A stretch of 64,000 nucleotides of DNA. Origin: Anseranas semipalmata. Taxonomy: Eukaryota > Chordata > Aves > Anseriformes > Anseranatidae. The translations under genes and the position numbers were made by a program. Below the pieces are notes generated by a model, which ran no database searches, had not been told where the DNA came from, and saw nothing but the letters and a program-made list of their open reading frames with translations. Positions 13,001 through 28,000 of the stretch are shown here, one piece after another (the stretch's first letter is position 1; each line of letters begins with the position of its first letter). The stretch lies in contig VXAA01002192.1 of assembly GCA_013399115.1 (NCBI GenBank), forward strand, positions 312,666 to 376,665, in the 5' to 3' direction.

Positions 13001-16000
13001 GTTCTAATAAGTGGTTCTATTATTATTATGTAATATTCAAGGGTTAAAATTGTGGTCCTTTAAGCTTTCTCTTGGGAGAGTATATTTTAGTCCATTAACA
13101 CGATAAACTAGTCAAAAAAGATAAGTCCTCCTCTCCCCCCCCAAAAGCTCTAGAAAATATTAGGCAGAAATGAACAACTTATTCTTAGGAGAAATTTTAG
13201 TTAGATTTTGTGAGGGGGTGATGGTGAGTTTCATTGAAGTATTGAAAAAGGAGATTGTAAAATTATGTTAATTTCTTTAACAAAGTGTGTTATATCTGAC
13301 TTTGGGGGGGGGGGGGGCCNTGAGGTTTTTTTTTTAGCAGATTTAAACTTCACTGTTTTGACAGTCATTAGAATATAGGTTCTTTAATAAAATCCCAATA
13401 AAACAGAGCATTTAAGTCCACGATAAAAGTTTGTGTCAGATAAGCACAACTTCCACTTTTAAAGAATAATTATTAAATATACTTATTAACAGAAATCTAA
13501 TTTATCAGTTAAATACCAGCATCCTATTGTCTGTCTTCATGGAATACACATGAAGAATCTAGGAACAAACACCCTTTCACAAGTATTAAAAATGTAGTCT
13601 TTAAAACCGTAGCCCAAATTTCTTCAGATGGTAATTTCCAAAATAGCACAAAAGTGAGACTATCACTGTGTGTATTTCAGTGAAATTAACAGTTATTTGA
13701 CTGTCTTTTCTGTAATCTGATCTTTAATTATACTACAAAGACAATAGAAACTTTGAAGAGCTTTTACATGTTTGAATTATTTACTGTTCATTACCTCTGT
13801 GGCAATCAATAACATTGACAATAAGTAGGATTATTACTTTATAAACTAACATGTGAAGAACCTCAGCTACCAAAACGAAAAGGAGGGTGAGGCAGTAGAA
13901 TTTACCAACCAAAATTTTTTGCAGGCTAAGAATTTTCTGTGTCTTGATTATACCAGGTACTGGGATATCAACAGAAGCTCGTAACTCATAAATTTTCTTG
14001 GAATCATGTCCCATAACTGGTCTGACTCTGGGCTTAAAAAAATAAGCGTGTCACACAGCTGCTTGGGAAAATCTGTCTTTTACTCCTACCCCATCTCTTA
14101 CATTTTTGCTTCATGGATCTGGAACTATTTTATCTGAAAGATGGCTACTACTCCCAGGGATCTTACACATCCACTTGTACTGCCAATGACAGTTCTATTC
14201 TGTTCTCCATGATGCTTTGTCCTTGCTGGTAGGAAACTAAGTTTGTTTTTAAATACAGAACATGGAATGGTTTAGTAAATGGCTTTACCTGCCTAGACTT
14301 TTTCTTTAATCTTTTAAATGAAAATAGTAACATTACGTAATATACATAAGAAAATTATGTTTCAGGGACATGTTTGCAGGTGCAATCTCACAGTTTTGCA
14401 AAATAGGAAACTTGTAATTGTCTTGTGGAATTGTCTTGGAAAACAAATACATAAACAATGCACAAAATGGCTGGCACAGTGTAAATTAAAGCATTAAATT
14501 CATTTCTAAATCCTGAGCCCTGGGCTGCTGGAGATAGTAGTCGATAGTAGTAAAAAAATTGCCTCCTTGAAATGTGCTTGGTGGACAGCAGCTTGATGAT
14601 TGGCAGCACAAATAGAAGACAAACGAGAAAGCCTTCAATCTGCAGCTGATGCACAGGAAGAACATGGGGAGCTGAGTTTACAATAGAGAAAACATTACCA
14701 AGCTAATGGCACAGGCAATCATTTGACCACCATGCATCTCTGATAGCAGCAGGGCATCCATTTCCAGTTAAGTGTTAGAGTACCTTTTTGCTTTCTCTGA
14801 CCACTGCAGGGGTAAAACAACCTAGTGCGTGAAACCCACTGACTGGTAATAAATTACTATATTGGATACTTTTTGTTTTCTTTCAGCAATGACTTTACTG
14901 GGTATTCCTGCTATCATTACCAATTAAAGTGGAGATTGCTTTAGCAAGCTATATCTAACTGTATATCAGTCCCTATGCTCCAATTGCTTTAGCAAGTATC
15001 ACAGGGTCAAGAGGCTCCTTTGACCTTTATCAGCTAAGTCTCTGACCACTCACTATTTGAAGCAATCTCAGCTGAACAGATGGACACTTGTGTAGATTCT
15101 ATAAAGCTTAGAATATAAAGATAAACGAAATTGTGTTTGGGGCTTCAAGCTGGTTGATGAACATAAAATATTGTTACCAAGTTCCACAAAAATCTCAGAT
15201 TTCAAAACAGCACATCTTAAATCCATACTACAATTATAACACCTATCTACTAGAAAATTATATTTTTCAGTTCCAACTTCTCCAGATAAAACTAAAAGCT
15301 TGGTACATCTTACATGGCTAGTTATTACAAAGTTACTCCTGAATTTTGAAAGCTTAATTATTTTATTCATTAAAAGAAAAGAAAGAAGAAAGTTGGATCC
15401 AGCCTTTTACCATGACAGTCAGAGTTAGCGTAGTACACAGTGCTTGTTCAAACAGATCATACAATAGAGAAATACTGAAACAGTTGGATACTACAGAGCA
15501 TTCAGATAGGGCTTGGACCTTAATATCAAATTTCCCTGATCTTAAGTGTTTGAAAAGCCCTTACTCTTTAGATTACCACACCAATATTTTAGTCACACAA
15601 TACCTGAAGGGAAAGCATCAAATGCCATAGCAGTGCTTGAACTGATAATAGCTATAAATGCAGTCTTGCCATATTTATGTATTAAAACTGAAAAATAATC
15701 TATTGCTCATCAGTAACATTGAATAGTCTTTTGTTTGAGCTAAATCAGATCAGCAAACCTGCACTGTTAAGTTCACAACCTTAAGTGTTACACAGTCTTA
15801 ACAACACTTACTGCTGAAAATTTCGTAAATTGGATGAAACAGGGGGATATTATTACTATTTTTGTTAAAACCTGGATTTATCTTTCTGAAAACTGAGCCA
15901 AGAGGTAAAGTTTTGACCTGCATCTTTTGGAAGGATGTCATGGATGTTTTATAGGAATACTGCCTTAAAACATTTTCTAGTTACTTATTTTAACACAGTC

Positions 16001-19000
16001 CTAAGTCAATGAACAATTCAAAATAGTCTAACAATAAAACCTGTCATTTGCAAATACACAGCTATCTTATTCTCTTGCTCTGCTGAAATGAACAATCCAG
16101 GATATGGGCAAAGATGCATTTGATTAAAAAAATAGTTACAGACTATAAGTATAAAATTGAAATAGACTTTAAGCACACCCCATCTCTAAAAATTTACACA
16201 GGGATAAAGGATGCAAACCATCAGTTGCTCTTTCATCTCCATGTAATAGACTAAAAGGGCATTCTAACCCAGTAAAACTCCTACGGACAATCCATGGGCA
16301 CACTCCCATGTCTATCCTGCCTACCTAGAGCTTTAGGATCCCTTGAGCATTTAGGGAGCATGTGAACAGTTGTTACTAAGAGTATCTATAGCCTTCCAAA
16401 ATGGGCAGACAGCTCAGGCCTACCGTCCCCAAAGCAATGCATGGGGTGAGGATCAAACAGAGTAAAGGTGTTACAATAATGAGGTCATTCTTATCACTTA
16501 ACTTCAGACACTTCACTTAGTAATAGTCATAGGACAGACAGGATAGTCTTGAGGTAGGCATTCGGAACTTTTTTTCCTTGGTCATTTACCCCTTTTAATA
16601 CCTTTAACAATATCTCTATCTAACATTATTATAGAAAGAATATCAAAATGAACTGGGGATCCATTCACCTCAAAGTAAGATCTGTCTACATGGACAATCT
16701 CTGCATCATGAAAAGCTTAGTTGGAAGGGAAGCATAAGGTGTTTGTAAATGAAGTCTTATTAATTTATATACTGAATATTCATATTATGTCTACATGTTA
16801 ATATATTAACTTATCTTTAATGTAGAAATAAATTCCTTAACCAAAATGATGTATCTTTAGAAATATATAGGCCTCGGGTGGTAGCCGAAACTTTTTTTTT
16901 TAAGCCTTACTCAGCACTTAGGAAGAAAAGCTGTAAGATGGAAAATCTGTCATGTTTCCTAGATCATCAGCTGGACAAACAATGCCACAGCAATCCACAA
17001 AGTATAGAGTTGACTCACAGATCTGGGAATTATTATACTGAACAATTTACTGGATGAATGAACATCCAAATATCTGAGGTTAATGCTGAACAGAGATACT
17101 GCCAACATGACCATAGAAAGAGGCTAAAAGCATGGGAATATAGTTTTGTTCCAAGGACTGATGTATATAAAACATTAAGTTCCCAACACATGGCTGGCTG
17201 CTGACTCCAACTGAAATAATGTATTAGCCCTGCACTGCTCTCATAGTACATCTCCCTTATTGGATTTTAAGAATCCCAACCATAAAATTTAAAGTACATA
17301 AAGTACATAAGATGTACTAGATCAAGTTCTAAGCTAGTGACTTTCTCCTCAACAAGCAAACAAGAAATCATGGGATTAAATTCTTAGATACTATAATACA
17401 GCCTAGCTTAGAAAATGCCATTCTTAAAAACTCATGAATCTGCAGGCTGGACTTTCTTCAGATCCTATACCATTAATGGAGTTTTCTAGAATATGTCAGA
17501 ACAGCAGCTACATCTTTGTACCCATGGCTTTCATATTGTCCTTTCTTTGAGAGTTGTTTAATCTTACCAATGGCAATAGCACTGCATAGGTTTCCAAGAG
17601 GACAAAATTTGCAAATAAATGTTGAGACATCTGGTTGGCCAATTCATCATTCTCAGAATTATTGCTAGAGCCAAACCTGACCAGCAAAACAAATTGAGGT
17701 TTGAGTATTAACACGTAGAAAAACATATCAGAAGAATGGAAATATGAGCACTGGTGGTTTTTGTTTTGTTTTGTTGTTGCTGATGTTTTTTTAAGTTGAA
17801 CCACAATTTAGTACTTTATTCCTACTCTTTAGCAGAAGCAAGAGGTTTAATTGGTTTTAGAATTAAGTTGGTAGATAGCAAGTCTTTCTTTTGCAGAGTA
17901 AATTTGGGTATTGTTTCAGGAGAAACCATTTTGCAAGCCCTGCAAGTCTTAGTTCTATAATTGCATTTAAGCTGCTAATGTATTTCTGAAAAAACTACCC
18001 CTCTGTTTTGAACAGGTGCAGAGGCATACCTCAGCACAGATCTGAATGCCTGTTGGTACTTCTCTTCGCTAAATAGCACTAATCAAACTATACTGAAAAA
18101 GACAGAAACCTAATGTTTAAAAGGGAAAATATTATCACAAGGGCAAAGACTCCGCCATCTTTCTGTCATGAATGGTGACTAATCCTCAAGAACATCACTG
18201 TGCAAAGTGGAAATCTAAAGGTTACAAAGATTTAATTTACTTCAATTTTAGAATTAGAATAAGGTAAAACATTTGCAAAGAAAAAAATCAGGCTGATTGT
18301 TGTAGAACAAGTTGCATCTCAGGGGCTTCTAAAGGTATATTTCTAGAGGTAAAGTTAAAATGAATGATTTAAACTGTATAGGACTTTACATACAGAACTA
18401 AAAAAAACAATCAATGGAGAATAAGATATAGGGAACAGCACTTCAACAGGGTAGAAATTGAAGATATGACCCTAAAAACCAAACAAAAAAAACTTTGCTA
18501 CAGTTTCCAAGGGATACAGAAGGGAATTGCAGCATGACAGTTCAGATACGTGGAAAGATGAAGAGGATGAAGACAACAGCAGCTAGGTTAGCTTCGGTAA
18601 ATGGTCCTTCAGTGTGAAATACTTCACAAGAACTATTGATATTGACCTTAAAGCTGTTTCTAGTAGAACATACTACTTCAGTAGCACTAGCACAGAAGTT
18701 TTCTAGAGTCCAATTAGTTTTCTAGACAAGGAAAATGAACATATGTCATCCACCTTCAGTATAATACCAGAGAAAAGTTTGTAGAAATATACGTGTGATT
18801 ATTTGAAACAAATATTTAAAGCTTATTCTCAGATTTTAGTCAACCAGTGTTGCTTACTATCCAAGTCTGTAAAACATGTTACAATATCACAATGGCAGCC
18901 TTTTCTTTCCATTTTATTTTGCGGTAATCAATGGAGAAAACACTAAAATCAACACATTTTTAACTTAGTCAACCAATTCAGAAAGCTGCAGTAACTTTCA

Positions 19001-22000
19001 GCAAAGCCAGCATGTGGTCCAAGTTATCAGCCTTTCTCAGGATCATGATGTCCTTTGACTGTCACCTGTTTAAACTCATAATTCTAAAATGATTCCTTCA
19101 CTGTAGTTATGTTGCCACATTAGTCCCTTGACAAAATACATAATTGTTTCACAAGAAGTGTGGCATTGAAATGCTTTGTATCTGAGTTATGGGAAATCTA
19201 TATATAGATCTTTATTTCTTTGCTCATTTTACTATTACATTTAAATAATGTACTCCTAAATACAGCTTCTGGACACTAGTCCCTGTATAAGAAAAAATAC
19301 CCTGGCAGAACAAAAAGGTTACCAACTTTAAGGAGAAATTTTCTCCTTTCTGTTTTGGTCTTAATAGTCCATTACTTGCAAATGATCAAAATCTTTAACT
19401 CTGCTTAAAACCACTCTAAATATCACAAAATGAAATAAGAGGACTAACATACTGTGTTTTATAGTATATTTTATATATGTTTTTATATTATGTATTATAT
19501 ATTATTCCTGATTTCATATTTGAAAAGTATTATTTGGTATTTGTGCTTTGAACTTATTTCCATTTTTCTATCAATTTTGGTAAGATTTAATTTGGAGTTA
19601 TTTTCCAGTTTTCCAATAACAATTTTTTAAATTGCATCCATTATCTTGGTAAAAGAAATGACTGTTGTCCTACAGTCTACTTATTTGCCTTTTGCTTCTT
19701 CTGTGCAATATTACAAAGTAGGTTTTTTTTTATCATTTCTGTACCTTTTATTGTGTATTTCTACTGTTTTAGGCAATTATAGAAAATATGAACTTGACTT
19801 TCCAACTGACGAAATCTGTTTCAGAGGCATCCTGCTTACATATATTTTGTTTAGAGCAGAGTATGTATGCTATTACATAAGTAAGAATTTCTTTAGTACA
19901 AATATTAGGTATGTCAATTTATAACATTTAAAACGCATTTTAAGAGTGTTATAGTAACTGTTATTTTACTCCGATTATATTTATTTCTAATAATTACATA
20001 GGTCAAGTGACTTTTTACAGATCTTGTACACTTGACATATTTTGTCTTTCTGCACCATTCTTTAATGCTGCATTATAGCTCAGTGCTCAAAGATTCGCAT
20101 TTAAGAAATAGTCAAGTGAAATATATCAAGGAATAAATATTCCCATAAATGTTCATATGTAGATATATCCCTCCCCATCATTTTCTTGCTCATCTTACCT
20201 ATATAGATCTGAAAAGAATATTAAAAATTTCTCTTTTCTGGTCTAGCTCTTCAGTAGTATAATTCAGTAGACCAGGGACTTCAGTACTGGTCATTTAGTT
20301 TAGCAATTACTGCACAAATCTCTTCCTCCAACATCTTTATCTAGAGGAAGTTCTAATCACATTAAATGTTTACTAAAAATATCAGCTCATGATAAACATA
20401 TTTCCATCTGAATTATTTAAACTAAAAAGCAGGAAACTTTCCAATATGAAATATTTGTGGAACATCAGGAAAAGATTCCCAAACACATCCAGCTTTTTAT
20501 GTGCGTCAATTAAATCTTCATATCCAGTACTGAAGTATTAATATATATATTTTAAGAAGCAGCTTTTCACACAGCTTCATTTCAAATATAACTATGACTT
20601 AAAGGTATAATGAGAGCTAGTTCCATACAAACACCAAGAGCACACAATCTAGTATGTAGTCTATTGTAATTAAGACCAGTGATTCAATACCTATTGCTGC
20701 TGGCCAGGTATCATAGCAACCTTATGTCACTGAATACTGCTGGAAAACTGTTCAGCACCAGCAAGACTATGCTTCAGGAAAATCTACAATGGCACTACAG
20801 ATTGTCAACATCTGTGGGGGTTGTTACAGGGAGAAAAACAAAGAAATCTGTTTTAAAAACATTTAGAAAATTCACAATGATACTACAGAAGCAATGCAAG
20901 AAGGAAAAAAATACAGAAAGGAAAGACTGTTATTACATAACTTATGCACCCACATCCTAATACCCATCCACATAAGCTAGAATTGAAATAATGCTATGTT
21001 ACCACATTGTTTACATACATCCACAAAGTACTGATTTTTTTTAAAACACATCATTTATCACTACCATTAATCTGAAAATAAAACAGACATTTAAAGTAAT
21101 ATTTAAACTTCCACAAATGAACTCTAGGTAGTATTGTATAAATCTGCAAAAAAAGAAAAGAAAAACAGGTTACTATGAACAAGAACCCAGTATCGATTTT
21201 TCTGCGGTGCAGTAAAGCATCTCCATTCTATTTGGCTGCTGTCAAAGCCACTCTTTAACAGCTGGAGTCAAATTGCACTATTTACAGCAAGAGCCCTTGT
21301 CAAGTGGACCATAAGTATTCTAACAATACACTATTCAAATGGCACTTTGCCACACAAATTGCCGACTTGATGAATACCCTATGTCAATGACTAAGGCCAA
21401 TATAAAAGTTTAATTTTTATGAGAGGTTTTACATTCACATATTAAGTAAAGCTTTCTTGAAGAACTATTAAACTATATATTTCAGGTCTTTTGACATTGA
21501 AAATAATTAAAATCTGTTTAAATATATCAAGGGTATTTGACAACATTAATATGGATCTTGTGTTAACTGCATTTGTCACACTCATCTGTTATTGGTACTC
21601 CCACTGGCACGTGCAGCACAATAAAAGAATTAAAATGGTCAAAACACCATGAAATCAAAGCATTCTGCTTTTGTATCTGTGATTTACATGATGACAAATG
21701 TTTTGAAAGAAAGCCTTTGAAGCTGGAGAGCTATGCGAGAATATTTTTCTTCTTCGAATGGAAGAAAGACTATTGTCTTGCAGATGTTGTCTTAAATATA
21801 GTATTAATGACAAAACAATGTAATAAAAACACTGAATCTTGCATGTGATCTTCGTGTTGATCATCATACAAAGTCAGGATTGTTCACAAGCATAATACCA
21901 CTAGGACAAAAGAGCTACTCCTCACTTTGTTACATAAGTCTTCTGAAACTGAATTCTTAAACAGGCTAAATTTATGTTTAATAAAATTGGAGTCTTAACG

Positions 22001-25000
22001 ATTTATCATGCAACTTTGTTATACAGTGTGCCAAAAAGCAATTTGATAATGAAATAGTAATTTTATGTGTATATTAAAGTCTTTCAAAAATCTGAAATTT
22101 TCATGATAGTTTAATGTGTCAAATGCCTGCAAATACTGTATGAAGTGTTGAATCCACTGATATCCACAGAACTTCCACTAGTTTCACAGAAACTAGATTT
22201 CAGGAAATTATTTCAAGATGCTAAACAACGATCTAAAAAAGTCAATACAAACCTTTTGGAAAAAAAAGAAAAAAGTTTCCTGAATATGAACTAAAAAAAT
22301 GGTGGACTTGGTAAGAATTCCTTATTTGAATTTCATAACAAAACAGCGTGAACTATAAAAAGCCACAGGGCTGCACACTCCATTTGTGCAGACCACATTG
22401 TGTTTCTGGAATAGCATTACAGAGACCTCCATTGTCATTTTCCCAGGTTTGGCTGCACCCTATACATTTAGTCTCCAGTATCTGCCACACCGATCTAAAG
22501 AACCTGCTCTTATGGAGAAGGAGGTGGGAAGTAGTGCTGGATGCAATAGATGACATATTTGCTGAATGAAAAGTGGTTTCATTAAGTACAGATCTTCATT
22601 TGGTAGGGAATTAGGCTAACAAACATGACAACAAGGACAGAAAAAGAGAAGGTGAAAGAAAGAAGTTGTTTTGATAGTCATAGGGAAGTCTAAGAACCAT
22701 CAATAATACTTAAAGAGTTTTCATTTGAACAAGATAACTAATGAACAAAATTTAAATGCAGAAATGGAATATTTCATTACAGAATCAGAGCAGCCAAGAC
22801 ACATGCCTGTTCAAGAAGAGTGCTGTAAATTATTACAACTCCACTATCACCTATTGTGACATTAGTTCCAATTTGAAATCACAATAATCCTCAAAGCACA
22901 TTAAATTCCACACTTTACAATCTGTCAAAAACTTTCCCATATTTCAGGAGCAGCACATTTTCTTTCCAGCCACTTTGTTAAATCCATGCAATTTCCGATT
23001 TAAAATGCATGGCCAAAATTACACTCCAAAGAGACTTGTAACTTTGCTGTTTCTCTTAGAAATGCTAGAAGAAACTATTCCTTTTAATAAAGCAACAGTG
23101 AGATCAGATTCTGTGTCAATGGCCAACTAGCACACCATCTGCCCCACAACATGCTCAGCAGGATTATGCTCTAATAAGACTTTGCAGAAAATGGGATCAA
23201 AAAGAACTTTAGAAATCAGACTAAGGTTAATAAAAGGTCAAAGAGAAATATAAGGAGTTGAACAAGCATAATTATAAACTCAAAGGCATATTTAAATTTT
23301 AAGAACAATAAAGAAAGACCAGAAAAGAAAGTTCAGAACGAGGACTTGGATTAAACTATCCTTTATCAGACTGAATTTTGGAAAATCCAGTATTTCATTT
23401 AACACAATTCAAAAAGCTAGGAAAAGGCCAGAGACCATTCTAAGCCTGTTTTCACATATGAGTTGAGGGAAAATATTTTTCGTCTTCCCATACTCATGGG
23501 AAGGTATTTTTGATCTACATTCAGTGTAGATTGACTTCCTCTGGTTTATTGCAGAGAAAACCTATTCTGAAAACGTATTAATTAGAAGTACTACACTTGA
23601 ACAAGCACCATTGAATCCCCATTCTTAAGATACTCTTGTATCAAGAGTTCAGTGAATATATTTAACTCCTGACAAGCAGGGTGTTAGAAAAAGGTATTTG
23701 CCAACATCTTCCAGCCTGAGTAAGTTAATACATACCTCATTGAATCTGAGATTGTGTTAAATTTGAGCCTGTTTTAAAAGTTGGTTTTACGTTTAGCAAA
23801 CACAGCTATTTATAGATATTTAAGAAGACTTAATATACATATAAGCCATAAGCAAACAAAATGACTATTGTACTTTCAACCTTCTCATTATCTGGTATCT
23901 TTGTACTCATTTTCTGATTTTTAACAGGACATTAGCACTAGTTTCAGTATAGTATTTCCTTCTATTATTTTTATTTTTTCCAAAAAAGGAAGAGCACATT
24001 TTTTCCATTAGTCACAATTATTAGGTTTAAAGGCATCAGTGAAATATTATTAGATAAAGCTAACTATTGTGCCTGGCCAAATCACTACTGAAGACTGACA
24101 TACCTTGCCCACAATGAACACTGTCATCCTCTTTTTAAGCAAGAAAGTAACAAAGTTAGTTGCACTAATGTAAATGAAAAGCACTTTCACCCCATTCTCC
24201 AATAGAAACAGAAAACAGCCAATAAAAACTACTACTGGATGACAAGAGAAATCTGCACTTTTGTAGAAGAGCAATAGGGGAAAGGCCGGTAGCATTGTGC
24301 CATGATCTGCTTTTTCTAAGACTTATCCACCTGAACTAGTGGGTTCAATTATTCTGAGTGTATTGCTAATAGATGCAGTCTTAACATAGCAGCATAAACA
24401 AATAGGGTCTAAATGTGTGCTAAGTCCCCAAGAAAATCCTTCTGAGATGATCCACTGATGGCCATGCATAAGGCACACTCCCCATTTCTTCTACAAAATG
24501 ATGTTGGAAGGCAAAAAAAAAAAATAGAATCAAGGCTTTACAAACTTAAAACCGAGTCTCCACAACATTAATGCAGGGCTACACAGTGAAGATTAAAGGG
24601 TAAAGAATTCAGATCACAACTCGGCGCTCTAGAGAAACATTACTTTTCATTCTTACCTTATCTGAAGATTTTTCTGTATGATTGAGATTGTAAGAGACCA
24701 TGCCATACTTATAAGAGCTGGAGGATTTGTATTCAGCATTTTTATTTCTTTTTGACTCTTGAGATACAGGAAGTAGAGCATCTGCCACTAAGTATTCTGA
24801 ATCTTCAATAGATGAAAGAATTGCTTTTGCTATTTCACCTGTTTCATGCCGTTCCAGTGTGCCTAGAGAAACAACACAATCTGTAATATTTCAAGGAATT
24901 ATACTATTCATATTCCTGTTTAGAGATCACAGTATTAACATAGTATATTTCATGCAAGCAGATAAATCACGAACTTACATTTACAGATAAGCCATCTAGT

Positions 25001-28000
25001 TCCTTACTCTCTAGACTGTAAAAGTGTAATTCTGTACAAGGTTCTATTTTACAGCATAACTACATAAAAATACAGCTTAACTTCTGAAGTAGTGACTGTA
25101 ACAAATACCTTAGATTTAAACAACAAGAAACTTCGGATATTTTGTATAATGTATGAAGTCAGATACAAATTTCAAAAGGAACAAAAAATTTCTGAATACC
25201 ACTTGCCCTAACTTTTTTAAACTGTCATTTGTTTTCTTGCCACAAAGCCTTGAGCATATAATTAACAGTGTAAACAATAATACATTTATGTAATATTTTA
25301 GTGCTGTCCTCTAGTGTTCTAGATTACAAACAGCAAGCGAGAACTCAATTTTCCTTCTATTCCTAAAAAACTTATCTTTACTTCTGAAACTTTTTAAGCA
25401 CCTGAATATATTACACCTACAGACAGGAAAATGAATAAAATATTTCATGGACTCTTTCATTACTTGTGTAGATACAGGAATCTAATTCCTTTAAATGTTA
25501 CATCCACAACACAGACAAATCTGAGTGCTATTTCCCCAAGGAGAAGCTTTTGTCTCTGCTCTTCTCCAGCTACTTTCTTCTATTTTGCTTTTCATTCCTC
25601 CCTTTTGTTTTCATACCCTCATTCCTCCTAGAGAATGAACCAGGAAAAATGGAACATTTGCTCTATACCAACTCTATCTTAGGCTTTTGGTATTCTAGCC
25701 AACAAGGGAGAATTGTAAGGCCTAAAACTAGTCTACTTCTGACAGGCATCTGCTAATTCTTGTTACTACCTTCTTATTGTATTTTTCCCAAACTCCATGT
25801 GATTTCCTAGGTTAGTGCAGAGGAAGGAAATGCTGTCAGGAAAGCTAAATGTGATGTCATCCATTTGCTCATAGGGTGGGAAGATAACACTACCAAATGG
25901 AAAAAGATTGTTTGATATTGTTTGAAGACAGTGGGACACCTCTTCTCTTCTAGAGTCTCTGGGTTGCTCATGGGTCAGACAGAATGAAGACCTTATGAAT
26001 TTGTTCTATTCCCCCCCTCCTTTAAATTAAATTCCCCATTAGACCTTTCTTTCTTCCCCTTCACATATTCCACACAGAATTTGTATCCCCATCCCCAACC
26101 CCCTCCCACAAAGGTATAAAGCCTGACTGGAATCAGGAAAAGTAACCCCCTCCCCCCCCCATTTTTCATAGCACTCTAGATGCAAAACTTTGAAGAATAG
26201 AAACAGGACTCAACATCTGAAATTTGCAGGATATTTAACTACAAGCAATTGAAACACTTAGAATGAACATTCATGACCAGAGAAAGGTATTATTTCAACA
26301 ATAGTTCTAATTTATAAGTAACATTAAAGCTATGTAACTGAGCTTGAATAGTTTTAAATGAGCTCCTTTTATATACTACTTATTTCCTATAGGAATTAAG
26401 CTCAAAAACTGCTGCAATTCCATGTTTCCTATAAACATCAGCAATAAGAGACGTGAAGGATTTAAAAATAAATCTGCTATAATGCGAGTTTTTTTCCTTA
26501 AATTTGAATTCTTTGTAGCCTCAAGTAATACAATATGAATTTCACCTTTCACTGCCACCAGAAAAACATGTAACATTGAAGTTTTAACAGTAACAGCTGC
26601 TAAAAATATTGGACTGGGATTGAGGGATCTCATACATGTTTGTGTGTATAAAATTTCTTTATCTGAAATTTCTCTGGAACTCATCCATCTCTTAACTGTA
26701 GTATCACCTCAGTTATATGGTCAAGAGTCTATATTCAAAACAGAAGAAAGCAATGCAACTGATTCTTAGTCCCTTAAAACTCAAGTGAATGCCATAGATT
26801 ACACTACAACATTGCACAGAAAAAAATAAGGATCAGGCCTTGATCTTTTTAAATGTCATCATCTTTATCTTTTCCCAGGATTTGCAGCCAGGGCCAGGGA
26901 TTTTTACAGGAATATTACCTAGAAGGAAGACAAGATGCCCAAGATCTTTAGTCAGACTGCCTATGAATGCTTCAAAAAATACTAGCCACAAAGCTCCCAA
27001 CACTGCAACATTTCAGGAGCACAAAAAATACATTCAAGGAAGGATTATATAATTCATACTAGACATGCATGAGCAAACATTCTTAAAAGTATCGTGTTTG
27101 TAAAGTTAAGAAGTTTGGAAATAACGTGGTCATTTAATATTCTTTTAGACTCTTTATGCATGCAGAGTAACCTTTGGAGCTCTCCACAGATCTCACTGCA
27201 TCATTCAGAACACAAAATGAATAAAAGTCACTAAAAGTAGTTCTCCCTGAAGTGTGAAGGACTAAGCTTTCTCTACCACCTATGCAAGGAATATATGCAT
27301 CACACATATCCATCCTTGTTCTCTGTATCACTGCCATCTGTGTAATTTGCTGCAATTGAAATGAATTCACACATACTTCAGAAAGTAATATTATAATATC
27401 CGTGTGAAATAATAGGATGTTATCTTTATTTTTATGGACAAGAAGCTAAGGCAGAGATTGTGATCAATTCTTAATAAAACCAAGAATTTGGGGGGCCTGC
27501 TATTAATTTTTTAAGACCTGATTTCACATACTTTTATTAGACAGCTACCCATATGCAAAATGTGTTTTGTTAGCTGCATCTGCATCTGAGAGTGCCTCAG
27601 CATTAGTCATCTCCTTGCAGAAGGAGATGGACCACAGCATTTCTCCTTTGAAGACCATAGCCTGAATGGAATAAGCAAGCAGTCTTGATGTATAAGCAAG
27701 CAAATCAATGCTTTATATATATAGTCCCATCCCCCCCATATGCTAATAAATGTGTTTCTACACCTGGCAGACCTGTGGGTGCAAACTGAGAAACAACTGA
27801 ACAGGTTGAGTTACAAAAATTTGGTACATAGCAAAGTGATCATTAACTGGTTGTGGCAAGATCATGCCACAGCAAGTATACTATTTTGTATGCACAGTTT
27901 GTAGAAAATTTCCTATGAACCACAGAACCTTCCAGGTTCACTCCAGAAAAAATAAAGTATGATTGCCTCACATACAGGAATAATCCCCCCACTTTTTTTT

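Larger units (their letters stand above)
8850..24656 (-). other. WDR72 intron 14, 15.8 kb
   Basis: This is the longest intron seen here. It contains a (TA)n(CA)n microsatellite at 10048-10090, an A17 run at 11883-11899, and a G14 run followed by an N at 13304-13320. It also has a copy of GCTTTAGCAAG repeated about 50 bases apart near 14940-14997. I found no open frame with protein-like features and no recognisable transposon. Confidence 0.75.

Noticed and set aside
20679..20960. Plus-strand open frame of 93 codons
   Set aside because: Basic, low-complexity translation with no recognisable domain or splice context; probably chance.
27415..27475. Weak resemblance to the MIR SINE core (similar impression near 10682-10740 and 28380-28440)
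   Set aside because: Similarity is too patchy to call by eye; a repeat search would decide.
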